Shown here: in pieces, positions 57,037-64,000 of the stretch | Layout of the letters: each line of letters opens with the position of its first letter | Numbering within the stretch: the first letter of the stretch is position 1 | Origin: Rhizobiaceae bacterium | Lineage (GTDB): Bacteria > Pseudomonadota > Alphaproteobacteria > Rhizobiales > Rhizobiaceae | NCBI GenBank assembly: GCA_017643025.1 | Contig: JAEPOG010000001.1 | Coordinates: 434,001 to 498,000 of the forward strand | Length of the DNA stretch: 64,000 nt | Direction of reading: 5' to 3' | Notes under the pieces: model-generated | What the model saw: the letters and a program-made list of their open reading frames with translations, nothing else | What the model was told of the DNA's origin: nothing | Database searches by the model: none | Translations under genes and position numbers: made by a program

Positions 57037-57226
57037 CGGCAGGAAGGTAAAACCCGCCATGCCGCCAAACAAGCGTCGTGGCATTGGGCCAGTTGCACAA
57101 TGCGAACCGCAAAACACTGTGCTGCGATAGTTTATCTTGCCTCTTAGATCGATTTAACTATGCTTTTCTCCGCATTCCCCTGCGGCAGATTTGTCGCCGG
57201 CGAAGCCACACGGGAGGAGAAACGAC

Positions 57227-59512
57227 ATGATCGACGGCGCCATTCGGCGCCGGGCTATGTGCTCGGCCGCAATCGCAACACTGTTTCTGGCATCCGCCGC
57301 GTCCGCCGCCGAACTTGCCGTCAATGGAGACTTCGCTGGCGGCCAGGACCCGTGGTGGGCGACCGGCAACCTGTCGCCGCGCATGGTTGATGGCAAGTTG
57401 TGCGCTGATGTTCCCGGCGGTACCGCCAATCCGTGGGACGCCATCATCGGTCAGAACAATATCGCTGTCTCGCAGGGCGACAGCTATCAGTTCTCCTTCA
57501 CCGCCTCCGGCGATCCCGGCGGTCCGGTGCGCGGCGTCGTGCAGATGCCGTCCGATCCCTACACGGCCTATATCGACCTCAGACTACAGGCCGAGCCTGA
57601 TGGCGGAACGCAAAGCGGCGGCTTCACCGCGCCGGAGACGCGGCTCGACGCGCAGATCGTCTTGCAGGTCGGCGGCCGTGCCGAGCCGTGGACGGTGTGC
57701 TTCAGCAATGCCTCGCTGGAGAGCGGCGCCGAAGTGAAAGCCTACGAGCCCGACACCGGCCCGGTCGCGCGGGTCAACCAGCTCGGCTATCTGCCCGACG
57801 GACCGAAACTCGCGACTGTGGTGACAGACGCCGAAACCGCACTGCCCTGGCGCGTCCTCGACGCCTCGGGTGCAGAAATTGCAGCCGGCGAAACGACGCC
57901 GCGCGGCGTCGACCCGTCGGCCGGCATCAAGGTCCACACAGTCGACTTTTCGTCTGTCACGGCCACCGGCGACGGCTTCGTGCTCGAGGCAGGCGGCGAA
58001 AAGAGCCATCCCTTCGCAATCTCGGATGACGTTTATTCCGGCCTCGCCCGCGACGCGATGAGCTATTTCTATCCCGTCCGTTCCGGTATCGAGATTGACG
58101 GCGCCATTGCCGGCGAGAAATACGCCCGGCCGGCCGGCCATGTCTCCTCCCCGCAAGATACGTCGAGCCCAAACATGGGCGACAACGCCGTGCCGTGCCA
58201 GTTGCCGGAGAGCTCGCAGAAGGCCTATGGCGAGCCGTGGACCTGCGACTACATCCTCGACGTCACCGGCGGCTGGTACGACGCCGGCGACCACGGAAAA
58301 TACGTCGTCAATGGCGGCATCTCGGTCGCTCAGCTTATGAGCGCCTATGAGCGCGCGCTGCACATAGAGGGCGCCTCGGATGCGGCCTTCGCCGACGGCG
58401 CGCTTCCCGTGCCCGAAGCCGGCAACGGCGTGCCGGACGTGCTCGACGAGGCGCGTTGGGAGCTGGAATTCATGCTCAGCATGATGGTGCCGGACGGCAA
58501 GCCGCATGCCGGCCTGGTGCATCACAAGATTCATGACAATGAGTGGACCGGCATCCCGCTGATGCCGCACCTCGATCCGAAGGTGCGCGAGCTGCACCGA
58601 CCGTCCACGGCTGCGGCGCTTAACCTCGCCGCTGCCGCCGCTCAGGGGTCGCGTCTGTTTCAGCCCCATGACGCCGAGTTTGCAGCAACGTTGATTGCAG
58701 CGGCCGAGAAGGCCTATGCCGCCGCAAAGGCAACGCCCGACCTCTATGCGACGGTGGAAGACGGCGCGTCTGGTGGTGGCCCCTACAATGACGACAAGGT
58801 GGACGACGAGTTCTACTGGGCTGCCGCGGAGCTCTTCATCACGACCGGAAACGCGTCCTACCGCGCAGATCTGGAGGCCTCGCCCTACTGGTCGGGCGAC
58901 GCGTTCCCGGTGACCGGTTTCGACTGGGGCAACGTTTCGGCCCTCGGCCGCATGTCGCTCGCCACCGTGCCGAACGGACTCTCGGCGGATGAGGTGGACG
59001 CGGCCCGCCAGTCGGTGATTGCCGCAGCGGACGGTTTCATCAAGGCGCAGGACAACGAGCCCTTCGGCCAGATCTATTCGCCGCCGGAGCACAAATACGA
59101 CTGGGGTTCGACGCATCTGTTCGTGCAGAACGCCATCGTTGTTTCTCGCGCATACGACTTCACTGGCGACGCCAAATACCGCGATGCCGCGCTTGAAGCC
59201 GCCGACTATATGTTCGGCCGCAATGCACTGAACATCTCCTACGTCACCGGCTATGGCGACCACTACGCCAAGAACCAGCATTCGCGCTGGTTCGCCAACC
59301 AGGCCAATGCCGACCTACCTAACCCGCCAAAGGGATCGCTCGCCGGCGGGCCCAATTCGTCGATACAGGACCCTGTCGCGCAGCGCCTGCTCAAGGGCTG
59401 CGCGGCGCAGTTCTGCTATGTCGACGAGATCGAAAGCTGGTCGACCAACGAGATCACGATCAACTGGAACGCCGCGCTCAGCCAGTATGCGGCGTGGCTG
59501 GTCGAGCAGTAG
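57227..59512 (+). CDS. GH9 endoglucanase with CBM4/9-like module
   Basis: This 761-residue secreted enzyme has a signal peptide (SAAIATLFLASAASAAE). Its CBM4/9-like domain (about 28-175) contains NGDFAGGQDPWW. An Ig-like CelD_N domain (about 185-275) starts with RVNQLGYLPDGPK. The GH9 (alpha/alpha)6 catalytic domain (about 280-760) has TGGWYDAGDHGKYVVN with catalytic Asp residues, GRNALNISYVTGYG, and the proton-donor Glu in STNEITINWN. It probably cleaves beta-1,4-glucans. This could be used on plant cell walls or in cellulose processing. The ATG follows GGAGGAGA. Confidence 0.92.
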   Translation: MIDGAIRRRAMCSAAIATLFLASAASAAELAVNGDFAGGQDPWWATGNLSPRMVDGKLCADVPGGTANPWDAIIGQNNIAVSQGDSYQFSFTASGDPGGPVRGVVQMPSDPYTAYIDLRLQAEPDGGTQSGGFTAPETRLDAQIVLQVGGRAEPWTVCFSNASLESGAEVKAYEPDTGPVARVNQLGYLPDGPKLATVVTDAETALPWRVLDASGAEIAAGETTPRGVDPSAGIKVHTVDFSSVTATGDGFVLEAGGEKSHPFAISDDVYSGLARDAMSYFYPVRSGIEIDGAIAGEKYARPAGHVSSPQDTSSPNMGDNAVPCQLPESSQKAYGEPWTCDYILDVTGGWYDAGDHGKYVVNGGISVAQLMSAYERALHIEGASDAAFADGALPVPEAGNGVPDVLDEARWELEFMLSMMVPDGKPHAGLVHHKIHDNEWTGIPLMPHLDPKVRELHRPSTAAALNLAAAAAQGSRLFQPHDAEFAATLIAAAEKAYAAAKATPDLYATVEDGASGGGPYNDDKVDDEFYWAAAELFITTGNASYRADLEASPYWSGDAFPVTGFDWGNVSALGRMSLATVPNGLSADEVDAARQSVIAAADGFIKAQDNEPFGQIYSPPEHKYDWGSTHLFVQNAIVVSRAYDFTGDAKYRDAALEAADYMFGRNALNISYVTGYGDHYAKNQHSRWFANQANADLPNPPKGSLAGGPNSSIQDPVAQRLLKGCAAQFCYVDEIESWSTNEITINWNAALSQYAAWLVEQ

Positions 59513-59515
59513 ATC

Positions 59516-60112
59516 TCAGCGCAGCATCGGCCAGAGGGACGCCACCAGAAGCAACCCCATTGCGATGTTGAACCACTTCAGCCGCTCGGGATCCGAAAGG
59601 AATCCGCGCAGCGCTGTTCCGAACGCTGCCCACACCGAAACGCTGGGCAGGTTGACCGCGCCGAACGCGACCGCCACGAGAATGACGGTCAGAAATGGCG
59701 CTTCCGGGCTTGTGTAGATCGCCATCGCGGTGACAGCCATGACCCACGCCTTTGGGTTGACCCACTGGAAGGCGGACGCTTCCAGGAAGGTCATGGGCCG
59801 CGCAACGCTTCCATCCTTAGCACTCATAGAACGCGCCATTGCGATCCGCCAGGCAAGGTAGAGCAGGTAAGCCCCGCCAGCGACCTTGAGCACAAGGTGC
59901 AGTTGCGGAAAAGCACTCAGTAGGGTGCCGAGCCCGAAACCGACCGCCAGCAACAGCACCACGAACCCCGCTCCGATGCCCAGCATGTGCGGCAGCGTGC
60001 GGCGGAAGCCGAAATTCACGCCCGAGGACAACAGCATGATGTTGTTCGGTCCCGGCGTGATCGACGAGACGAAGGCAAACGCCAGCAGCGCAAGAAAGAT
60101 ATCGAGGGACAT
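59516..60112 (-). CDS. LysE-family amino-acid exporter
   Basis: This 198-residue protein has about six membrane helices and the family start FVSSITPGPNNIMLLSSG. It has a mid motif QWVNPKAWVMAV. Members export amino acids such as Lys, Thr or homoserine lactones. It lies beside the ilv genes but has its own transcript direction context. Confidence 0.93.
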   Translation of the reverse strand: MSLDIFLALLAFAFVSSITPGPNNIMLLSSGVNFGFRRTLPHMLGIGAGFVVLLLAVGFGLGTLLSAFPQLHLVLKVAGGAYLLYLAWRIAMARSMSAKDGSVARPMTFLEASAFQWVNPKAWVMAVTAMAIYTSPEAPFLTVILVAVAFGAVNLPSVSVWAAFGTALRGFLSDPERLKWFNIAMGLLLVASLWPMLR

Positions 60113-60204
60113 GGCCGGGACCCGATTATGTCAGCAATACTGACCTTAGTCGGGCAATGGTGCCATATGGCAGCGCCGGGCCGTCATTGGCTCAATAAAA
60201 GAGC

Positions 60205-60780
60205 CTACATCCCCTCCGGGCCGCGGTTCATCGCCGCCACGCCGGTACGACAAACCTCGACCAACCCGAGCGGCTTCATGATGGCGATGAACTGCTCGAT
60301 CTTCGACACCCGGCCGGTGATCTCGAAGATGAAGTGCTCGGTGTTGGCGTCGATCACGCTGGCGCGGAACGCATCGGCCAATCTCAGCGCCTCCACCCGG
60401 TCATCGCCGGTGCCGCTCACCTTCACCAGCGCCAGTTCGCGCTCCAGCGGTCGGTCGTGGCCGCGCTCGCGCGCCACTACAGTTAGATCGACCACCCGGT
60501 GCACCGGTACGATGCGCTCCAGCTGATGGCGTATCTGCTGGAGTACCTGCGGGGTCGCACGCGTCGCGATGGTGATGCGCGAAAGGTGCTTTTCGTGCTC
60601 AGTCTCCGACACGGTCAGGCTGTCGATGTTGTAGCCGCGCCCTGAGAACAGGCCGATCACGCGCGCCAGCACGCCGGGTTCGTTGTCGACCAGCACAGAA
60701 AGCGTGTGGCTTTCTGGCTTTTCCGTCTCCGTAGCTATGAAATAGGCGGAGCCGGTCGGTTGAAGATGCTGGGCGTTCAT
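60205..60780 (-). CDS. ilvH: Acetolactate synthase small (regulatory) subunit
   Basis: This 191-residue subunit has an N-terminal ACT domain (HTLSVLVDNEPGVLARVIGL, FSGRGYNIDSLTV) and a C-terminal domain. It activates the large subunit and confers valine feedback. It lies 55 bp after ilvB in the same direction. Confidence 0.95.
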   Translation of the reverse strand: MNAQHLQPTGSAYFIATETEKPESHTLSVLVDNEPGVLARVIGLFSGRGYNIDSLTVSETEHEKHLSRITIATRATPQVLQQIRHQLERIVPVHRVVDLTVVARERGHDRPLERELALVKVSGTGDDRVEALRLADAFRASVIDANTEHFIFEITGRVSKIEQFIAIMKPLGLVEVCRTGVAAMNRGPEGM

Positions 60781-60835
60781 CGCTGAATCACTTTCTCGAA
60801 AGACCTGTACAAGTCATTGAAATCCCTGCGGCGCG

Positions 60836-62623
60836 CTAGACGAGCGCCTTACCCTTGGCGTCGATGGCGGTCGCCACCGCCTCGTCCGTCGCTTCGTCCG
60901 GCAGCAGCATCTCGTTATGCGCCTTGCCCGACGGGATCATCGGGAAGCAGTTCGCGAGATTGGCCACGCGGCAGTCAAAGATGACGGGCTTCTTCACCTC
61001 GATCATCTCCTGGATGGCGTCGTCCAGATCGCCGGGCTTTTCGCAGCGGATGCCGTGCCCGCCATAGGCCTCAGCCAACTTGACGAAGTCCGGCAGCGCC
61101 TCGGTGTAGGAGTGCGACAGCCGGTTGCCATGCAGCAGCTGCTGCCACTGGCGCACCATACCCATGTACTGATTGTTGAGGATGAATATCTTGATCGGCG
61201 CGTTGTACTGCACCGCCGAGCTCATCTCCTGGATCGTCATCAGCACCGAGGCGTCGCCTGCAATGTCGATGACCAGCGCGTCCGGATGCGCGATCTGCAC
61301 GCCGAAGGCGGCCGGCAGGCCGTAGCCCATCGTGCCCAGTCCGCCCGAGGTCATCCAGCGGTTCGGCTTCTCGAAACCGTAGTGCTGGGCGGCCCACATC
61401 TGGTGTTGGCCGACCTCGGTGGTGATGAAGGTATCGCGGTCCTTGGTCGCCTCGTAGAGGCGCTGCACCGCATATTGCGGCATGATCACGTCGTTACTCG
61501 GCCGATAGGCGAGCGAATCCCGTGCCTTCCAGCGCGCAATCTGCTCCCACCACGGCGCGACAGCCTTCTTGTCGGCCTTGGCAGAGGCGCGCCACAGGCG
61601 GACCATGTCCTCAAGCACGCGGCCGACATCGCCGATGATCGGCACGTCGGTGCGCACGTTCTTGTTGATCGACGACGGGTCGATGTCGATGTGTATCTTC
61701 CGCGACCCCGGCGAGAAGGCGTCGAGCCTGCCGGTGATGCGATCATCGAACCGCGCCCCGATGCACATCATCACGTCGCAATCGTGCATCGCCATATTGG
61801 CTTCGTATGTGCCGTGCATGCCGACCATGCCGAGCCAGTTCTTGCCGCTCGCCGGATAGGCGCCGAGACCCATCAGCGTCGAGGTGATCGGGAATCCGGT
61901 CAGGTCCACCAGTTCGCGCAGCAAATGGCTTGCCTCTGGCCCGGAATTGATGACGCCGCCGCCGGTATAGATGATCGGCCGCTTGGCGCCGGCCATCATG
62001 GCGACGGCTTCCTTCACCCGCTCCAGATCGCCCTGGACCTTGGGCTGATAGCTGGCGCGCGGCGCCGTCTGCGGCGAAACATAGGTGCCGGTGGCGAACT
62101 GAACGTCCTTGGGAATATCGACCACGACGGGCCCCGGCCGCCCGGTTGACGCAACGCGGAACGCCTCGTGGATCGTCGCGGCGAGTTCGTTGACGTCCTT
62201 CACCAGCCAGTTGTGCTTGGTACAGGGGCGCGTGATGCCAACCGTGTCGCACTCCTGGAAGGCATCGGAACCGATCAGTGAGGTTGGCACCTGGCCGGTG
62301 ATGCAGACCAGCGGAATGGAGTCCATCAGCGCGTCCTGCAGCGGCGTAACCGCATTGGTCGCGCCCGGCCCGGACGTCACCAGCATCACGCCTACCTTGC
62401 CGGTCGAGCGGGCGTACCCCTCGGCCGCGTGACCGGCGCCCTGCTCGTGCCGCACGAGGATGTGCTGCACCTCTTCCTGCTGGAAAAGCTCGTCGTAGAT
62501 CGGCAGGACGGCGCCGCCCGGATAGCCGAAAATGTGCTTCACTCCGTTGTCGCGCAGCGCCCTTACGACAATCTCGGCGCCCGTTATCCGGTTGCTGTCG
62601 TCGTCTGCCTTGCCGTTGCTCAT
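60836..62623 (-). CDS. ilvB: Acetolactate synthase large (catalytic) subunit
   Basis: This 595-residue thiamin-diphosphate enzyme makes acetolactate or acetohydroxybutyrate. The N-terminal GYPGGAVLPIYDELF with catalytic Glu in HEQGAGHAAEGYAR, a central FAD-binding region, and the ThDP motif DIAGDASVLMTIQE with NNQYMGMVRQW are seen. An attenuator leader precedes it. Confidence 0.96.
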   Translation of the reverse strand: MSNGKADDDSNRITGAEIVVRALRDNGVKHIFGYPGGAVLPIYDELFQQEEVQHILVRHEQGAGHAAEGYARSTGKVGVMLVTSGPGATNAVTPLQDALMDSIPLVCITGQVPTSLIGSDAFQECDTVGITRPCTKHNWLVKDVNELAATIHEAFRVASTGRPGPVVVDIPKDVQFATGTYVSPQTAPRASYQPKVQGDLERVKEAVAMMAGAKRPIIYTGGGVINSGPEASHLLRELVDLTGFPITSTLMGLGAYPASGKNWLGMVGMHGTYEANMAMHDCDVMMCIGARFDDRITGRLDAFSPGSRKIHIDIDPSSINKNVRTDVPIIGDVGRVLEDMVRLWRASAKADKKAVAPWWEQIARWKARDSLAYRPSNDVIMPQYAVQRLYEATKDRDTFITTEVGQHQMWAAQHYGFEKPNRWMTSGGLGTMGYGLPAAFGVQIAHPDALVIDIAGDASVLMTIQEMSSAVQYNAPIKIFILNNQYMGMVRQWQQLLHGNRLSHSYTEALPDFVKLAEAYGGHGIRCEKPGDLDDAIQEMIEVKKPVIFDCRVANLANCFPMIPSGKAHNEMLLPDEATDEAVATAIDAKGKALV

Positions 62624-62682
62624 CGGTCTGTCCTGTCTGTCGTCGTCTGGCGCAGATGTCCTTTAGTCCGCGCGCGGCCAAT

Positions 62683-62705
62683 AAAAAAGGCCCCCGAAGG
62701 AGCCT
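62683..62705 (-). terminator. Attenuator terminator upstream of ilvB
   Basis: On the minus strand a 7-bp stem (AGGCUCC / GGGGCCU, one G-U pair) closes a UUCG tetraloop and is followed by six U. It lies 32 bases after the leader-peptide stop and about 60 bases before ilvB. A 9-bp repeat (62712-62720 with 62751-62759) can form an alternative stem upstream. Confidence 0.9.
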
Positions 62706-62736
62706 GTCTTTCGCGCATGGTGCTTTCGCCCGGCGG

Positions 62737-62790
62737 TTACACCGCCTTGCCCATGCGCGTTCCTACTACGAGAATGATCGTGTTTGTCAT
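62737..62790 (-). CDS. ilvB leader peptide (attenuation)
   Basis: This 17-residue peptide, MTNTIILVVGTRMGKAV, has consecutive Ile-Ile-Leu-Val-Val codons. Ribosome stalling on them under branched-chain amino acid limitation would favour an alternative RNA fold and prevent the downstream terminator. This is a standard attenuation layout. Confidence 0.9.
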   Translation of the reverse strand: MTNTIILVVGTRMGKAV

Positions 62791-62825
62791 AGCGCGCGGA
62801 CAATAGGTGGCGTTGCGCGCCTATG

Positions 62826-63137
62826 TCAACGCGCTTGTTTTGAGCGCCTAGTTCGCCGTCGCCCCGCCTTGATCTCGGCAATGCGCGCCGCATCGTCTTC
62901 GCTGAGGTGCCGGCCGCGCTCCAAGATTTCGAGCGTGTATTCCTTGTAGGTGAGGCCAAGCCGCTCTGCCCGGTCCAGCCGCATCAGCGCAATCTGCGGC
63001 GGGACCGATTTCCACGCCGCATCCACTGCCCTTTTCCAGTACAGGAAGATGCGCGCATCGCCCTTACCCCAAGGCGGCCCTTCGTAGTCGTCAAGCGGCG
63101 GCCCGCCATTGTCGCCGATCCGCACAAGGCGTTGCAT
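62826..63137 (-). CDS. Conserved hypothetical protein
   Basis: This 103-residue protein has VRIGDNGGPPLDDYEGPPWG, then FLYWKRAVDAAWKSVP and a basic end (RRRTRRSKQAR). The pattern is common in rhizobial genomes but no function is known. The stop of the XRE-cupin gene lies just before its ATG, so both are likely one transcript. Confidence 0.75.
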   Translation of the reverse strand: MQRLVRIGDNGGPPLDDYEGPPWGKGDARIFLYWKRAVDAAWKSVPPQIALMRLDRAERLGLTYKEYTLEILERGRHLSEDDAARIAEIKAGRRRTRRSKQAR

Positions 63138-63138
63138 G

Positions 63139-63714
63139 TCAGCCACGCCGAGCGACCAGCGCGACAACGTAGATCGCAGGCTGTGGCCCGGGCGCATGGT
63201 AGCGCCGAGCGGCCGGCGCCGCGCCCATGCGGTAGCAATCGCCGGCGAGCATATCGATGACCGTATCGCCGTCGGTGAACTTCAGCCTGCCCGACAGCAG
63301 CCAGATCATCTCGGACGACACACCGTAGACGCCGGCTGGGAAGTTCACCTCCTGGCCGGGCGGCAGCCGCACATGGATCAGCTCGAGGCCGTCCGGACTG
63401 GGCGGCGTGATATGACGCCGCACATAGCCTGTTCCAGGGTCGGTCCACCGCCGTTGGTCTTCGGCTCGTAGAAGCAGCCCGCCGGCCGAGACTTCCGCAA
63501 GCGCGATCAGCGACGACAGCGTCATGCCAAAAGCGGCCGCGATCCGGACCAGAAGTTCGGCCGTAGGGCTCGCCTCGTCTCGCTCGATCTTGGACAGCAT
63601 CGCCCGCGATACGCCAGAGCGTTCGGCCAGGTCGGCCAGTGACCACTGCCGCATCGCCCGCTCAGACCGTATGCGCTCGCCGAGGCGCAGCACTGTCTCT
63701 TCGATAGTAGACAT
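63139..63714 (-). CDS. XRE-cupin transcriptional regulator
   Basis: This 191-residue protein has an XRE-type HTH (WSLADLAERSGVSRAMLSKI) and a C-terminal cupin domain (FPAGVYGVSSEMIWLLSGRL, then DMLAGDCYRMG). Such regulators often sense small metabolites. The ATG at 63714 lies between two TCTACTATCG repeats that may be its operator. Confidence 0.9.
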   Translation of the reverse strand: MSTIEETVLRLGERIRSERAMRQWSLADLAERSGVSRAMLSKIERDEASPTAELLVRIAAAFGMTLSSLIALAEVSAGGLLLRAEDQRRWTDPGTGYVRRHITPPSPDGLELIHVRLPPGQEVNFPAGVYGVSSEMIWLLSGRLKFTDGDTVIDMLAGDCYRMGAAPAARRYHAPGPQPAIYVVALVARRG

Positions 63715-63731
63715 TCTTCCACGATAGTAGA
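63702..63731. promoter_or_regulatory. Direct repeats at the XRE-cupin start
   Basis: TCTACTATCG (minus strand) occurs at 63711-63702 and 63731-63722, exactly 20 bp apart, about two helical turns. One copy covers codons 2-4 and the other lies just upstream. This fits cooperative autoregulation, but it is a pattern observation only. Confidence 0.45.
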
Positions 63732-63852
63732 GATGCGACGCCACGGCAAGGCGGCGCGGCGCACTTTAATGGTCCCTAAACCACGCATGAACACCCGGCC
63801 TTAACCCTCTTTGGGCAAACTACGGCTGTTGGGGGTTACAGGGACGTTCGAC

Positions 63853-64000
63853 ATGTATGTGGAAAGGGGCTCGGTCAATCCCGAGGCCACGAACCAGGAA
63901 CGGCGTGCAGATTCGCAGAGCGAGGAACGTATTCTCGGTCGCGTGGTCCGCTGCGACGGCGCGCGCGCAACGATAGCAGCGTTCGCGGGCAGCTCCGACG
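63853..64000 (+). CDS. Start of a possible HerA/DUF87-type ATPase (cut by window end)
   Basis: Forty-nine codons are visible, starting MYVERGSVNPEAT. The segment ILGRVVRCDGARATIAAF resembles the HAS-barrel start of HerA-like ATP-binding proteins. The rest lies outside the window, so the assignment is tentative. Confidence 0.5.
   Translation, partial: MYVERGSVNPEATNQERRADSQSEERILGRVVRCDGARATIAAFAGSSD

Noticed and set aside
57584-59281. A 565-codon minus-strand frame opposite the GH9 gene
   Set aside because: The plus strand encodes complete CBM and GH9 domains, and the reverse frame is a GC-driven shadow.

Overview
The window looks like the chromosome of a high-GC alphaproteobacterium, most likely of the Hyphomicrobiales (Phyllobacteriaceae-like). 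Supporting signs are a BA14K-family protein, several stand-alone PilZ proteins, a cobalt-type nitrile hydratase operon and an ilvBN operon with an alphaproteobacterial-style leader. The species cannot be named from sequence reading alone.

The left 37 kb (89-37256) reads as a genomic island in a tRNA-Lys(CTT) gene. The intact tRNA lies at 37258-37333 on the minus strand. A perfect 50-bp copy of its 3' part lies at 89-138, next to a tyrosine integrase gene (300-1526). Paired GTWACCTA motifs with 12-bp period lie just inside both island ends, and a third pair lies at a second integrase gene (21.9 kb); they look like integrase arm-type sites. The island has four blocks. (1) 1.6-10.8 kb: an exported Memo-CapA fusion divergent from a MORN-repeat protein, a WG-repeat protein and a 1424-residue DUF4062-STAND-TM-WD40 protein; this may be an undescribed envelope-linked conflict or sensing system. 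(2) 11.0-21.8 kb: a RutR-like TetR regulator with two RutR-like boxes, divergent from a ten-kilobase operon. The operon encodes a uracil-DNA-glycosylase-fold protein, a GMC oxidoreductase, a NIPSNAP protein, a BMP/PnrA-type nucleoside ABC transporter, a nucleoside hydrolase and an amidohydrolase, and probably imports and breaks down a nucleoside or nucleobase. (3) 21.9-26.6 kb: a minus-strand run of a Met-Gly-starting protein, a QueC-like protein fused to a winged helix, an AlpA-like protein, an HTH/zinc-ribbon protein and a second tyrosine recombinase. This resembles a mobile 7-deazaguanine-type (Qat/CBASS-IV-like) defence cassette. (4) 26.8-37.0 kb: a c-di-GMP, adhesion and signalling module with a GGDEF-EAL protein, an autotransporter-like adhesin, a PilZ-diguanylate cyclase pair, a LuxR regulator and a frame-broken PAS-GAF-LuxR regulator.

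The right 26.7 kb (37.3-64 kb) is ordinary core chromosome. It holds PhzF, a MacAB-type efflux system, a dipeptidase, a NUDIX hydrolase, an EEP nuclease, BA14K, three PilZ proteins, DeoD, IlvC with a TetR regulator and a flavin monooxygenase, PepT, PdxJ and a RecD-like helicase. It continues with the nitrile hydratase operon, a GH9 cellulase, a LysE exporter, the ilvB-ilvH operon with a leader-peptide attenuator, an XRE-cupin regulator and the start of a possible HerA-like ATPase.

The most promising new biology is the QueC/Met-Gly gene pair, the STAND/MORN/WG/Memo-CapA cluster and the RutR-box-controlled operon led by a UDG-like gene.
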